Positions 8,679 to 17,068 of a stretch of DNA of 64,000 bases are shown here, piece after piece; the first letter of the stretch is position 1; each line of letters starts with the position of its first letter. The notes beneath the pieces were generated by a model. That model did not search any database. It was not told the DNA's origin and was given only the letters and a program-made list of their open reading frames with translations. Both the position numbers and the translations under genes were made by a program. This DNA is from Pseudomonas brassicacearum (GTDB lineage Bacteria > Pseudomonadota > Gammaproteobacteria > Pseudomonadales > Pseudomonadaceae). The stretch covers positions 1 through 64,000 of the forward strand of contig NZ_MOBK01000002.1 of NCBI RefSeq assembly GCF_003732265.1, written 5' to 3'.

Positions 8679-8732
8679 AAAAGACTCGCAGAGCGTGTTC
8701 CGGGATCAGGAAGCTCATGACGGAAACGTCGA

Positions 8733-8755
8733 GGCGCAGCCTCGTGAGCTGCGCC
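8733..8755. other. Hairpin in the desulfurase/LysE intergenic region
   Basis: GGCGCAGC (8733-8740) and GCTGCGCC (8748-8755) form a perfect 8-bp stem with a 7-nt loop. No T-tract follows on either strand, so it is not a standard terminator. It lies about 55 nt upstream of the cysteine desulfurase start and could be a leader structure, but I have no further evidence. The rest of 8679-8882 shows nothing I can name. Confidence 0.3.
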
Positions 8756-8882
8756 GATATTTCAGCACGTTAGAAATACCTGATCGGAAGCCGTTAAAGA
8801 AGAACAACTTCATTTAAAAGTGCGTAGGAACGCTCCTGAAGTCGAGCTTAACAGGCATCGGGCAACCGGTTGAAGCAATGCG

Positions 8883-9497
8883 TCAGCTAAAGCTTTCAAG
8901 AAGTAACGGATACAGCGAAGCCACCAACAACGCCGCCATGCCCCAGTTGAACAGGCGCAACCAGCGGCGGTCCTTCAACACATTGCGCAACAACGTGCCG
9001 CATCCGGCCCAGATGCCGACGCTCGGCAGATTGATCACGGCAAACACCGCCGCAATGATGATCACGTTGGTGAAATAGCCCTGCATCGGCGTGTAGGTGC
9101 TGATGGCACCGATGGCCATGATCCACGCCTTGGGATTGACCCATTGGAACGCGGCTGCGCCGAGGTAAGTGATGGGTTTGCTTTCGCTGTTCTCGCTCTC
9201 AGAGACCGGACCTGAATGGGCGATTTTCCATGCCAGATACAGCAAATACGCCGCGCCGACGTAACGCAGCACGGTATAGAGCAAAGGATAGGTTTTAAAC
9301 ACGGCACCGAGGCCGAACCCGACGGCGACCACCAGGACAAAGAAGCCACAGGTGACGCCCAACATATGCGGGATGGTGCGGTTAAAGCCGAAGTTCACAC
9401 CCGATGCAAGCAACATGGTGTTGTTGGGGCCGGGAGTAATCGAGGTGACGAGCGCAAACAGGGCCAGGCCCATCAGCAGATCGAGTGAAAGCGTCAT
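8883..9497 (-). CDS. LysE/RhtB-family amino-acid exporter
   Basis: This 204-residue inner-membrane protein has five to six hydrophobic segments. The N-terminal signature TSITPGPNNTMLLASGVNFG is the LysE-type translocator motif, and NPKAWIMAIGAI marks the conserved central loop. Family members export basic or neutral amino acids and homoserine lactone. It is a monocistronic-looking gene between two intergenic stretches; the substrate cannot be told from sequence. Confidence 0.88.
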   Translation of the reverse strand: MTLSLDLLMGLALFALVTSITPGPNNTMLLASGVNFGFNRTIPHMLGVTCGFFVLVVAVGFGLGAVFKTYPLLYTVLRYVGAAYLLYLAWKIAHSGPVSESENSESKPITYLGAAAFQWVNPKAWIMAIGAISTYTPMQGYFTNVIIIAAVFAVINLPSVGIWAGCGTLLRNVLKDRRWLRLFNWGMAALLVASLYPLLLESFS

Positions 9498-9600
9498 CAG
9501 TGGCAGTCCATTAGGGTCAATCGGGTGTTAAGACCCTATCGCACGCCTTGCCGGAAACCCATGGACAGTTATGTGAAACTTCGAGCGGTACAGTTTTCGA

Positions 9601-9870
9601 TCAGCTTGGACGACCGTGAAGCTGTACAGCACGTTCGGCGTTCATCTCGCCCTGTTTATCGAAGCTGAACGATTTTTGCGGTTGACCGAGCAGTGCGGCT
9701 TTTTTCGCGTGGTATTCCTCGAAGGACAGACCACGACGATTCAAATCCTCTAGCGCCAATTCCCTGGATTCTTCGGCGGTGTACGGCCGCAGTTCCGGTG
9801 AAACATGACTGGCACAACCGGCAAGCACAGAGACCGCGAGCAGCAGAAAAGTGGCGATTAGAGGTTTCAT
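9601..9870 (-). CDS. Small putative lipoprotein, unknown function
   Basis: This is an 89-residue protein with a signal segment and the lipobox LAGC at residues 16-19, so it is probably a lipidated envelope protein. The mature part is charged, with ELALEDLNRRGLSFEEYHAKKAALLGQ resembling a short amphipathic region. I chose the ATG at 9870 because the signal peptide starts there; the longer in-frame version adds a stretch without signal character. It is divergent from the msu operon across a 397-nt gap. No function is recognised. Confidence 0.7.
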   Translation of the reverse strand: MKPLIATFLLLAVSVLAGCASHVSPELRPYTAEESRELALEDLNRRGLSFEEYHAKKAALLGQPQKSFSFDKQGEMNAERAVQLHGRPS

Positions 9871-10082
9871 TTTTGGCGTCCTGCATCTGGGTTCGGGGGA
9901 ATGAACACAGGCTACTCGCGCGGCTTCACGGGCAGAAATCAACGCTCTCAATAGTGGCTATCGACTTTGGTAAACACTCCCCACCCACGCCCTCATATAT
10001 TCCATAACAATCTATAAATATTTGTTTAATGTCTTTTGCGGAATATAAAACAGCCTTTATAACAACGCCATCGCTTCACGAA

Positions 10083-10115
10083 CTGTTGCCGGAACAACTG
10101 TTTGCCAGGCAACAG
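10083..10115 (+). promoter_or_regulatory. Candidate upstream activator sites (CTGTT-N8-AACAG) for msuE
   Basis: Two dyads overlap: CTGTT-N8-AACTG (10083-10100) and CTGTT-N8-AACAG (10098-10115), offset by 15 bp. The second ends 83 nt before the GG of the sigma-54 element at 10199. The same dyad at the same 83-nt distance stands upstream of sfnB (18417-18434), which suggests a shared enhancer-binding protein, most simply the SfnR-type regulator at 13414. The rest of 9871-10267 holds no gene. Confidence 0.55.
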
Positions 10116-10196
10116 TCATCCAGCAAACAGCCCCGAAAACAGTACAACGTCGGCCAGGAAACATGCTCAAAGCCCCGTAAACAGGGGCCCGATGGA

Positions 10197-10213
10197 TTGG
10201 TACAGCTCTTGCT
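10197..10213 (+). promoter_or_regulatory. Sigma-54 promoter of msuEDC
   Basis: The element TTGGTACAGCTCTTGCT has the invariant GG (10199-10200) and GC (10211-10212) separated by 10 nt, close to the sigma-54 consensus TGGCAC-N5-TTGC. It lies 55 nt upstream of the msuE start. A sigma-54 activator gene follows the operon, consistent with its use. Confidence 0.7.
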
Positions 10214-10267
10214 CAACCCAAGAACTACTCACTGCTCCCCGAGCAACTGTTGAAAAAGGAACTGATC

Positions 10268-10831
10268 ATGTCCCGTGCATTGAAAGTCGTTGCCCTGTCG
10301 GGCGGAACCTGGCGCCCGTCTCGCACCCTGGTGCTGACTCAGGCGCTGTTGAGCGAACTGTCGGAGCAATTGCCGATCGAGAGCCGGCTGATCGAACTCG
10401 GTGACATCGCTCGCCCCCTCGGTGCGGCACTCTCGCGACAAGAGTTGAGCGCCGAGATTGAAGCCCAGTTGCAAGCGATCGAGAACGCCGACCTGCTGAT
10501 TGTTGCCGCGCCGGTGTATCGCGGCTCCTACCCGGGATTGCTCAAGCATTTGTTCGACCTGATAGACCTCAACGCCCTGATCGACACGCCGGTGCTGCTG
10601 GCCGCCACCGGTGGCAGCGAACGCCATGCGCTGGTCCTCGATCATCAATTGCGCCCGCTGTTCAGTTTCTTCCAGGCCCTGACCTTGCCGATTGGCGTCT
10701 ACGCCACCGAAGCCGATTTCTCCAACTACCAAATAACCAGTGAGCCCTTGAAGGCCCGCATTCGCCTTGCTGCAGAACGCGCCGCGCCATTGTTCGGCGT
10801 GCACCCCAAAAATCTGCTGAAAATCGCTTAA
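10268..10831 (+). CDS. msuE: NADH-dependent FMN reductase of methanesulfonate metabolism
   Basis: This 187-residue flavodoxin-like reductase supplies FMNH2 to the monooxygenases encoded next to it. The N-terminal [11 protein letters not shown] is the FMN phosphate loop, and [17 protein letters not shown] is the second conserved flavin-binding stretch of the SsuE/MsuE family. An AAGGA sequence precedes the ATG at 10268. The gene opens the msuE-msuD-msuC-sfnR run and is only 10 nt from msuD. Assignment as MsuE rather than SsuE rests on the order E-D-C and the sigma-54 setting. Expression is expected under sulfate limitation. Confidence 0.87.
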   Translation: MSRALKVVALSGGTWRPSRTLVLTQALLSELSEQLPIESRLIELGDIARPLGAALSRQELSAEIEAQLQAIENADLLIVAAPVYRGSYPGLLKHLFDLIDLNALIDTPVLLAATGGSERHALVLDHQLRPLFSFFQALTLPIGVYATEADFSNYQITSEPLKARIRLAAERAAPLFGVHPKNLLKIA

Positions 10832-10841
10832 GGACTTCTTC

Positions 10842-11987
10842 ATGGATGTTTTCTGGTTCCTGCCCACTCACGGCGACGGCCATTACCTGGGCACCACCCA
10901 GGGCGCACGCCCGGTCACGCTCAACTATCTGAAACAAGTGGCCCAGGCCGCGGACAGCCTCGGCTATCACGGCGTGCTGATTCCCACCGGGCGCTCGTGC
11001 GAGGACTCGTGGGTGATTGCTTCGGCGTTGGTGCCTTTGACTGAACGCCTGCGGTATCTGGTGGCGATTCGGCCGGGGATCATCTCGCCGACAGTCTCGG
11101 CGCGCATGGCGGCCACGCTGGATCGTTTGTCCAATGGCCGCTTGCTGATCAACGTGGTCACGGGCGGTGACCCGGATGAAAACCGTGGCGACGGCATCTT
11201 TCTCGATCACAGCGAGCGCTACGAAGTCACCGATGAATTCCTGCAGATCTGGCGCCGGGTGCTGCAAGGCGAAGCGGTGGATTTCGAAGGCAAACACCTT
11301 CAGGTGCAGAACGCCAAGGCGCTCTACCCGCCGGTGCAAAAGCCCTACCCGCCACTGTACTTCGGCGGATCTTCCGAAGCCGCCCATGAATTGGCCGCCG
11401 AGCAGGTGGACGTCTACCTGACCTGGGGCGAACCTCCGGCCGCCGTAGCGCAAAAGCTCGCCGATGTGCGTGAACGCGCGGCGCGAAACGGTCGCACGGT
11501 GAAGTTCGGGATTCGCTTGCATGTGATCGTGCGCGAGACCGCCGACGAAGCCTGGAAAGCCGCCGACAAACTCATCGAGCACATCAGCGACGAGACCATC
11601 GCCGCTGCGCAGAAATCGTTCTCGCGCTTCGACTCCGAAGGTCAGCGTCGCATGGCGGCGCTGCATGACGGGCGTCGAGACAACCTGGAAATTGCCCCCA
11701 ATCTCTGGGCCGGTGTCGGCCTGGTGCGGGGCGGTGCCGGGACCGCGTTGGTCGGTGATCCACAGCAAGTGGCAGCGCGGATCAAGGAGTACGCGGACCT
11801 CGGGATCGAGAGCTTTATCTTCTCCGGGTATCCGCACCTTGAAGAGGCTTATCGGTTTGCCGAGTTGGTGTTCCCATTGTTGCCGGAGCCGTACGCCAGC
11901 CTGGCGGGACGCGGCACCACCAACCTGACCGGGCCCTTTGGCGAAATGATCGCCAATGATGTGCTGCCTACCAAAGCCACGGCCTGA
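10842..11987 (+). CDS. msuD: FMNH2-dependent alkanesulfonate monooxygenase
   Basis: This is a 381-residue bacterial-luciferase-like monooxygenase of the SsuD/MsuD type. It uses FMNH2 and O2 to cleave the C-S bond of alkanesulfonates, releasing sulfite. Typical family stretches are [14 protein letters not shown] at the N-terminus, [31 protein letters not shown] and the C-terminal [17 protein letters not shown]. It lies 10 nt after msuE, which makes the reduced flavin. A REP pair separates it from msuC. The exact chain-length preference cannot be read from sequence; MsuD is assigned by operon context. Confidence 0.87.
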   Translation: MDVFWFLPTHGDGHYLGTTQGARPVTLNYLKQVAQAADSLGYHGVLIPTGRSCEDSWVIASALVPLTERLRYLVAIRPGIISPTVSARMAATLDRLSNGRLLINVVTGGDPDENRGDGIFLDHSERYEVTDEFLQIWRRVLQGEAVDFEGKHLQVQNAKALYPPVQKPYPPLYFGGSSEAAHELAAEQVDVYLTWGEPPAAVAQKLADVRERAARNGRTVKFGIRLHVIVRETADEAWKAADKLIEHISDETIAAAQKSFSRFDSEGQRRMAALHDGRRDNLEIAPNLWAGVGLVRGGAGTALVGDPQQVAARIKEYADLGIESFIFSGYPHLEEAYRFAELVFPLLPEPYASLAGRGTTNLTGPFGEMIANDVLPTKATA

Positions 11988-12015
11988 CGAACAATCCCTA
12001 CTTGGAAACTGGAAC

Positions 12016-12157
12016 TTTGTGGCGAGGGGGCTTGCCCCCGTTGGGGCGCGAAGCGGCCCTTAAACCTGGATGCCGAATATTTTCTGATACTCCGCGTCAA
12101 TCGGTTTAACGACTGCTGCGCAGCCGAACGGGGGCGAGCCCCCTCGCCACAAAAGCT
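12016..12157. repeat. REP pair, GGCGAGGGGGCTTGCCCCC type, inside the msu operon
   Basis: Two inverted copies face each other (about 12016-12042 and 12126-12156), built on GTGGCGAGGGGGCTTGCCCC and its complement. This is a different family from the CGCGAGCAAGCCCGCTCCCAC elements elsewhere in the window. The pair occupies most of the 214 nt between msuD and msuC, and may lower downstream expression or protect the upstream mRNA. Confidence 0.85.
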
Positions 12158-12201
12158 CGTTCCCACTGGGGATTTGTGTCGAGTTTATGAGGAATTCACG
12201 C

Positions 12202-13389
12202 GTGACCGCCAAGCCGCACAGCACCCTGTTATCCCCCTTGCAGACCGCCCGCCAACTGGCCGCCGGGTTTGCCCTGACCGCCGTCGAACGCGACGAGCGT
12301 GGCGGCACGCCCAAGGTTGAACGCGATGCCCTGCGCCACAGCGGCCTGCTGGGCTTGAGCATCCCTGTGCAGTACGGCGGCCTCGGCGCCAACTGGAGCG
12401 AAACCCTGGCCATCGTCCGTGAATTCGCCAAGGTCGACAGCTCCATCGCCCACGTCTTCGGCTTCCATCACCTGATGCTCGCCACCGTGCGCCTGTTCGC
12501 CAGGCCTGAACAATGGCAGCCCTGGTTCGAACAGACCGCGCGCAAGAACTGGTTCTGGGGCAACGCCCTCAACCCTCTGGACACCCGTACGGTGGTGAAA
12601 AACCTGGGGGGCTGGCGTGAGTTTTCCGGCAAGAAAAGCTTCTGCTCCGGTGCCAGCGACTCGGAAATGCTGATCGCCTCGGCGGTCGATGAAAGCGCTG
12701 GCGGCAAACTGTTGATCGCCGCGATTCCCAGCGGTCGCAGCGGCATCACCCTGCACAACGACTGGAACAACATGGGCCAGCGCCAGACCGACAGCAGCAG
12801 CGCCACGTTCGAACGGGTGCGGGTCGAAGAGTCGGAATTGCTGCTCGATCCGGGCCCGTTGAGCACACCGTTCGCCTGCCTGCGACCCTTGATTGCGCAA
12901 CTCACGTTCACCCATATGTTCCTCGGCATCGCCGAGGGCGCCTTCGAAGAAGCGCGGCAATACACGCTCACCGAGACCCGGCCGTGGCACAAATCCACGG
13001 TTCAGGATGTGCGTCAGGATCCTTATGTCCTCGGCCATTACGGCGAATTCTGGGTCGCCCTCGAAGGTGTTCGATTGCTGGTGGAACGTGCCGCCGAACT
13101 GCTCGACAAGGCCTGGGCCAAAGGCCCGAATCTCAGCGCCGAAGAACGTGGACATCTGGCCACCGCCATCGCCACTGCGAAAGTCGCCGCCACCCGCAAT
13201 GGCCTGGAGCTGTGCAGCCGCTTGTTCGAAGTGACCGGCGCGCGCTCGACTCACGCGTCCCTGCGACTCGACCGTCACTGGCGCAACCTGCGCACGCAAA
13301 CCCTGCACGACCCGGTGGATTACAAACTCCATGAGCTGGGTGACTGGGCACTGAACCAGGCCCTGCCCGTTCCGACTTTCTATTCCTAG
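12202..13389 (+). CDS. msuC: FMNH2-dependent methanesulfonate monooxygenase component, acyl-CoA dehydrogenase-like
   Basis: This 395-residue flavoprotein has the acyl-CoA dehydrogenase fold and belongs to the MsuC/SfnC group, which oxidises small sulfur compounds (methanesulfinate in MsuC) with reduced flavin. Family features include LSIPVQYGGLGANWSETLAI, the FHHLMLATVRLF substrate region, and the C-terminal VTGARSTHASLRLDRHWRNLRTQTLHDPVDYK. I prefer the GTG at 12202, because AGGA stands 8 nt in front of it; an ATG at 12187 is in frame but has no site. It follows msuD across a REP pair and precedes the sigma-54 activator by 24 nt. Confidence 0.85.
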   Translation: MTAKPHSTLLSPLQTARQLAAGFALTAVERDERGGTPKVERDALRHSGLLGLSIPVQYGGLGANWSETLAIVREFAKVDSSIAHVFGFHHLMLATVRLFARPEQWQPWFEQTARKNWFWGNALNPLDTRTVVKNLGGWREFSGKKSFCSGASDSEMLIASAVDESAGGKLLIAAIPSGRSGITLHNDWNNMGQRQTDSSSATFERVRVEESELLLDPGPLSTPFACLRPLIAQLTFTHMFLGIAEGAFEEARQYTLTETRPWHKSTVQDVRQDPYVLGHYGEFWVALEGVRLLVERAAELLDKAWAKGPNLSAEERGHLATAIATAKVAATRNGLELCSRLFEVTGARSTHASLRLDRHWRNLRTQTLHDPVDYKLHELGDWALNQALPVPTFYS

Positions 13390-13413
13390 CCTTCTCTTCA
13401 TGGAGCGAACCCC

Positions 13414-14517
13414 ATGCAACTGCTGACCTTACCGCCCTCGCCCGCGCTGGCGACTTCGATCCGAGCCACTGCGCAAGTGTTCGAAGACCCGAAATCCCAG
13501 GCCTTGCTCGCCCATCTTCAACAAGTCGCGCCCAGTGAAGCCAGCGTGCTGATCATCGGCGAAACCGGCACCGGCAAAGAGCTGGTCGCCCGCCACATTC
13601 ACAACCTCAGCGCCCGGCGCAACCGGCCTTTCGTGGCGGTGAACTGCGGCGCCTTTTCCGAATCGCTGGTCGAGGCCGAACTGTTCGGCCACGAAAAAGG
13701 TGCGTTCACCGGCGCGTTAAGCGCCAAGGCCGGCTGGTTCGAGGAGGCCGATGGCGGCACGTTGTTCCTCGATGAAATCGGTGATTTGCCGATGGCGATT
13801 CAGGTCAAGCTGCTGCGCGTGTTGCAGGAGCGCGAAGTGGTGCGGCTCGGTTCGCGCAAAAGTATTCCGATCGACGTACGCGTATTGGCCGCGACCAACG
13901 TGCAACTGGAAAAAGCCATCAACGCCGGGCATTTTCGCGAAGACCTGTATTACCGCCTCGACGTCGTCAGCCTGGAGCTGAGCCCTTTGCGCGAGCGCCC
14001 CGGCGACATCCTGCCGCTGACCCGGCATTTCGTCGACGCCTACAGCCGGCGCCTGGGCTACGGCAGCATCACCATCAGCAAAGAAGCCGAATTGAAACTG
14101 CGTAGCTACAGTTGGCCGGGCAACATCCGCGAGCTGGAAAACGTCATTCACCACACCCTGCTGATCTGCCGTAACGGCGTGATCGAACGCGATGACTTGC
14201 GCCTGTCCAACATGCGCATCGAACGCCAGGACGACTACCACACCAGCGTCGACGATTCCCCGGAAGCCCTGCTGGATCGAGCCTTTCAAAAGCTCTTCGC
14301 AGAACAGGCCGGCGCGCTGCATGAAAAAGTCGAAGACGCCTTGTTGCGCGCGGCCTATCGCTTCTGCCATTACAACCAGGTGCATACCGCCGCTTTGCTG
14401 GGCCTGAGCCGAAACGTGACGCGCACGCGGCTGATCAAGATCGGCGAACTGGCCGTGAACAAACGCCGGGTGATGGAGAATGTCCAGGGCGAGCGGGTGA
14501 TGCAGTTGTCGATTTAA
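13414..14517 (+). CDS. sfnR: Sigma-54-dependent activator, SfnR type
   Basis: This is a 367-residue enhancer-binding protein without an N-terminal receiver or ligand domain. The AAA+ domain begins almost at once, with Walker A GETGTGKE (about residues 49-56), the sigma-54 contact loop GAFTGA (about 94-99), Walker [13 protein letters not shown] and the arginine-finger region [10 protein letters not shown]. The C-terminus holds a Fis-type helix-turn-helix ([26 protein letters not shown]). Such minimal activators, including SfnR of P. putida, are controlled by their own amount rather than by a signal domain. Position at the end of msuEDC and the sigma-54 elements at 10197 and 18318 make these operons its likely targets. 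Its end overlaps the convergent monooxygenase gene by 4 nt. Confidence 0.82.
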   Translation: MQLLTLPPSPALATSIRATAQVFEDPKSQALLAHLQQVAPSEASVLIIGETGTGKELVARHIHNLSARRNRPFVAVNCGAFSESLVEAELFGHEKGAFTGALSAKAGWFEEADGGTLFLDEIGDLPMAIQVKLLRVLQEREVVRLGSRKSIPIDVRVLAATNVQLEKAINAGHFREDLYYRLDVVSLELSPLRERPGDILPLTRHFVDAYSRRLGYGSITISKEAELKLRSYSWPGNIRELENVIHHTLLICRNGVIERDDLRLSNMRIERQDDYHTSVDDSPEALLDRAFQKLFAEQAGALHEKVEDALLRAAYRFCHYNQVHTAALLGLSRNVTRTRLIKIGELAVNKRRVMENVQGERVMQLSI

Positions 14518-14879
14518 CCCACCAGGCGGCAGTGCAGCGCGTCGTCGTGACTGAGCGCCAGGCTGTGCAGCACCTGGAAGGAGCCGAACTTCACGGTTTT
14601 CGCCTGATGGGCGCGGATCAGATGCCAGAAATCCTGTTCGCCGCTTTCGAAACTGCGAAACGCCGCCTCTCCCGCCGCGCGGGTTTGCCATTGCAGGTAG
14701 TTGAGCACCCGCCGGCCGTCGTCGCTGGCCTGGATGCTCGCACTCAGAAAACCACTGAAATCCCGGGCCAGACGCTCGGTCTGCCGGGACAACGCCGACA
14801 CCAGCGCAGGTTGCTGATGCGGCTCGATCTCGAACTCGATCAGTTGGGTGAAACTGCGATTGTTCTCTGACGATTGCAT
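14514..14879 (-). CDS. ABM-domain (antibiotic biosynthesis monooxygenase-like) protein, SoxR target
   Basis: This 121-residue protein has one dimeric alpha/beta-barrel ABM domain, with the family pattern FTQLIEFEIEPHQQPALV, FLSASIQASDDGRRVLNYLQW and AFRSFESGEQDF. Members oxidise quinone-like or polycyclic compounds or degrade heme without a cofactor. A SoxR box inside a 19-bp-spaced promoter directly upstream (14929-14959) points to induction by redox-cycling agents. P. aeruginosa has the same pair of a small monooxygenase next to soxR. The substrate is unknown; detoxification of redox-active compounds is inferred. Confidence 0.8.
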   Translation of the reverse strand: MQSSENNRSFTQLIEFEIEPHQQPALVSALSRQTERLARDFSGFLSASIQASDDGRRVLNYLQWQTRAAGEAAFRSFESGEQDFWHLIRAHQAKTVKFGSFQVLHSLALSHDDALHCRLVG

Positions 14880-14928
14880 GAAAAGTCCCCCTCACGTGTC
14901 AGGCGGATCTTGCGATCCGAAGGCCTGC

Positions 14929-14959
14929 AGGGTAAAACCTCGAGTTAACTAGAGGTCAA
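14929..14959 (-). promoter_or_regulatory. SoxR-dependent promoter with SoxR box
   Basis: On the minus strand, TTGACC (14954-14959) and TACCCT (14929-14934) are separated by 19 nt instead of 17. The spacer contains the SoxR box, which reads CCTCGAGTTAACTAGAGG on the plus strand (14938-14955), a dyad with one mismatched pair, close to CCTCAAGTTAACTTGAGG of the E. coli soxS promoter. Overlong spacers are the hallmark of MerR-family activation. It points to the ABM gene and also lies 18 nt from the soxR start. Confidence 0.85.
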
Positions 14960-14972
14960 GCAGGATTTTTAA

Positions 14973-15440
14973 ATGATCACCCCGGACACTCTGCACAAGG
15001 AACTCACCGTCGGCCAATTGGCCGCCCGCAGCGGCGTGGCGGTCACGGCGCTGCACTTTTATGAATCGAAGGGGCTGATCAAGAGCACACGCAATCAGGG
15101 CAACCAGCGGCGCTATCCACGGGAAGTGTTGCGGCGGGTGGCGTTGATCAAAGTTGCGCAGCGCCTGGGGATTCCGTTGGCGGAAATTGGTGAGGCATTG
15201 AAATCGCTGCCGGATAACCGTGCGCCGACAGCGGCGGACTGGAAGGTGTTGTCGGCGCAATGGAGCCGGGATCTGGATGAGCGGATCAATCAGCTGACGT
15301 TGCTGCGCGACAAGCTGAATGGCTGCATCGGGTGTGGGTGTTTGTCGATGGAGGCGTGTCCGTTGCGTAACTTTGGCGATGTGTTGGGGGAACAGGGGCC
15401 GGGGGCGCAGCTGCTGGAATCGAATGTAAATCCGAAATAG
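14973..15440 (+). CDS. soxR: Redox-sensitive transcriptional activator SoxR
   Basis: This 155-residue MerR-family dimer carries an N-terminal winged helix-turn-helix ([26 protein letters not shown]), a dimerisation helix and the [2Fe-2S] cluster motif [12 protein letters not shown] near the C-terminus (CxxCxC-x5-C). Oxidation of the cluster by redox-cycling compounds turns it into an activator. The E. coli target soxS is not present; here the divergent neighbour with the SoxR box is a small monooxygenase, as in P. aeruginosa. The ATG at 14973 lies only 18 nt after the SoxR box, so SoxR probably affects its own transcription as well. Confidence 0.93.
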   Translation: MITPDTLHKELTVGQLAARSGVAVTALHFYESKGLIKSTRNQGNQRRYPREVLRRVALIKVAQRLGIPLAEIGEALKSLPDNRAPTAADWKVLSAQWSRDLDERINQLTLLRDKLNGCIGCGCLSMEACPLRNFGDVLGEQGPGAQLLESNVNPK

Positions 15441-15445
15441 CGGTG

Positions 15446-15537
15446 CGGCCTTCGCGAGCAAGCCCGCTCCCACATTAGACCGCATCCGTCTGGGCACCTC
15501 TGTCAACTGTGGGAGCGGGCTTGCTCGCGAAGGCGGC
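15446..15537. repeat. REP pair after soxR
   Basis: Two inverted REP units (TTCGCGAGCAAGCCCGCTCC from 15451, complement ending near 15532) flank a short unlike centre. They lie between the convergent ends of soxR and metQ. The same element recurs at 19031, 25462, 34461, 35446, 49387 and 58594. Confidence 0.9.
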
Positions 15538-15555
15538 ATCCTGGATGAATGAGAT

Positions 15556-16326
15556 CTAGAACCCTGGCGCAATCTGCCCTTTATAGCGAGTCAGGATGAA
15601 CTGCCGAACCTCATCCGAATTCAACGCCTTGGCCAGTTTCTGCAAGCCCGGATCATTGATGTTGTCCGGCCGCGCCACCAGAAACTCGATGTACAGGCTC
15701 TTGCCCTTCTCGACAATCAACGCGCTGTTGGTGTCGATCCCCGCTTCCAGCGCGTAGTTGGCAAAGACAAACGCCAGGTCGACCTGGCTCACTGAACGCG
15801 CCAGCAACGCGCCTTCCAGTTCACGGATTTTCAGGTGTTTGGGGTTGTCGATAATGTCCCGTTGCGTGGCCAGGGTGTTGCTCGGGTCCTTGAGCTTGAT
15901 CAGCCCGGCTTCGTGCAACAGCACCAGCGCGCGGCCGGTGTTCACCGGGTCGTTGGGGATCGACACGGTGGCGCCGTCCTTCAGCTCGGCGATGTTTTTG
16001 ATCTTGGTCGAGTAAGCACCGAACGGTTCAATGTGCACGCCGACCACCGGCACCAGATCGGTGTGGCGGGTCTTGTTGTAGTCATCGAGAAACGGCCGGT
16101 ACTGGTAATAGTTGGCGTCGAGGTTCTTCAACGCCAACTGCTGGTTGGGCTGGATGAAGTCGGTGAAGACCTTGATGTCGAGGTCCACGCCTTCCTTGGC
16201 CAGGGTCGGTTTGACGAATTCGAGGATTTCCGCGTGCGGCACCGGGGTCGCGCCAACGGTGAGTTTTTCGTTGGCGTGAACGCTCAACGACACTAAGGCA
16301 GCCAGAATGGCCAGGGTCTTTTTCAT
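15556..16326 (-). CDS. MetQ/NlpA-family periplasmic binding protein
   Basis: This is a 256-residue substrate-binding protein of a MetNIQ-type ABC importer. The first 18 residues form a signal peptide that ends VHA-NE. No lipobox cysteine is present, so unlike E. coli MetQ it is probably soluble in the periplasm. Family markers are LTVGATPVPHAEILEFVKP, FTDFIQPNQQLALKNLDANYYQYRPFLDDYN and IEPFGAYSTK. It is the last gene of an sfnB-permease-binding-protein run with 73 nt to the permease. The association with sfnB suggests import of a sulfur compound other than, or besides, methionine. Confidence 0.85.
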   Translation of the reverse strand: MKKTLAILAALVSLSVHANEKLTVGATPVPHAEILEFVKPTLAKEGVDLDIKVFTDFIQPNQQLALKNLDANYYQYRPFLDDYNKTRHTDLVPVVGVHIEPFGAYSTKIKNIAELKDGATVSIPNDPVNTGRALVLLHEAGLIKLKDPSNTLATQRDIIDNPKHLKIRELEGALLARSVSQVDLAFVFANYALEAGIDTNSALIVEKGKSLYIEFLVARPDNINDPGLQKLAKALNSDEVRQFILTRYKGQIAPGF

Positions 16327-16399
16327 GTTGCGCTCCTAGGCAGATTGAGTGGCCGTCGTGGGGTGGACGTGGGGCCTGATTGCTTTTTTTGAATAAAAC

Positions 16400-17065
16400 T
16401 TATCGTCGGCTGTAGCGCGCGACCAGGCGGTCGCCGGTCATTTGCAGGGCCTGGACCAGGATCAGCAACAGCACCACGGTGACCACCATGACGTCGGTCT
16501 GAAAACGCTGATAGCCGTAGCGGATCGCCAGGTCACCCAGCCCACCGCCGCCGATCACGCCGGCCATCGCCGTGTAGTCGACCAGCACAATCGCAGTCAC
16601 CGTGACCGCCGCCAACAACCCTCCCCGCGCCTCGGGCAACAAGGTGTGACGGATGATCTGCCACGTGTTTGCGCCCATGGCCTGGGTCGCTTCCACGACG
16701 CCGCGATCCACTTCGCGCAATGCGGTTTCCACCAGCCGCGCAAAGAACGGCGTGCAACCAACCACCAGCGGCGGAATGGTCCCCGGCACCCCGAGCGAAG
16801 TGCCGACCAGCAGCGTGGTCAGGGGAATCAGCACGATCAGCAAAATGATGAACGGCAACGACCGCAGCATGTTGACGATCACCGACAGCACCCGGTAAAC
16901 CCCGACCGCCTCATGCAACTGGCGCTTGCCGGTGAGGAACAGCACCACGCCCAATGGCAATCCCAGCAGCACGGTAAATCCCAGCGCGGCGCCGAGCATG
17001 CTCAGGGTGTCGAGGCAGGCCTGAGCGATGTCCGCCCAATAGATATGTTTCAGCAACTCGGCCAT
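16400..17065 (-). CDS. MetI-like ABC transporter permease
   Basis: This is a 221-residue inner-membrane permease with five predicted helices. The EAA loop that docks the ATPase reads EATQAMGANTWQIIRHTLLPEARGG. It belongs to the MetI family of methionine/sulfur-compound importers. The gene sits 3 nt after sfnB and 73 nt before the binding-protein gene. The expected MetN ATPase is absent from this operon and from the rest of the window, so the permease must use an ATPase encoded elsewhere. Confidence 0.87.
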   Translation of the reverse strand: MAELLKHIYWADIAQACLDTLSMLGAALGFTVLLGLPLGVVLFLTGKRQLHEAVGVYRVLSVIVNMLRSLPFIILLIVLIPLTTLLVGTSLGVPGTIPPLVVGCTPFFARLVETALREVDRGVVEATQAMGANTWQIIRHTLLPEARGGLLAAVTVTAIVLVDYTAMAGVIGGGGLGDLAIRYGYQRFQTDVMVVTVVLLLILVQALQMTGDRLVARYSRR

Positions 17066-17068
17066 AAA

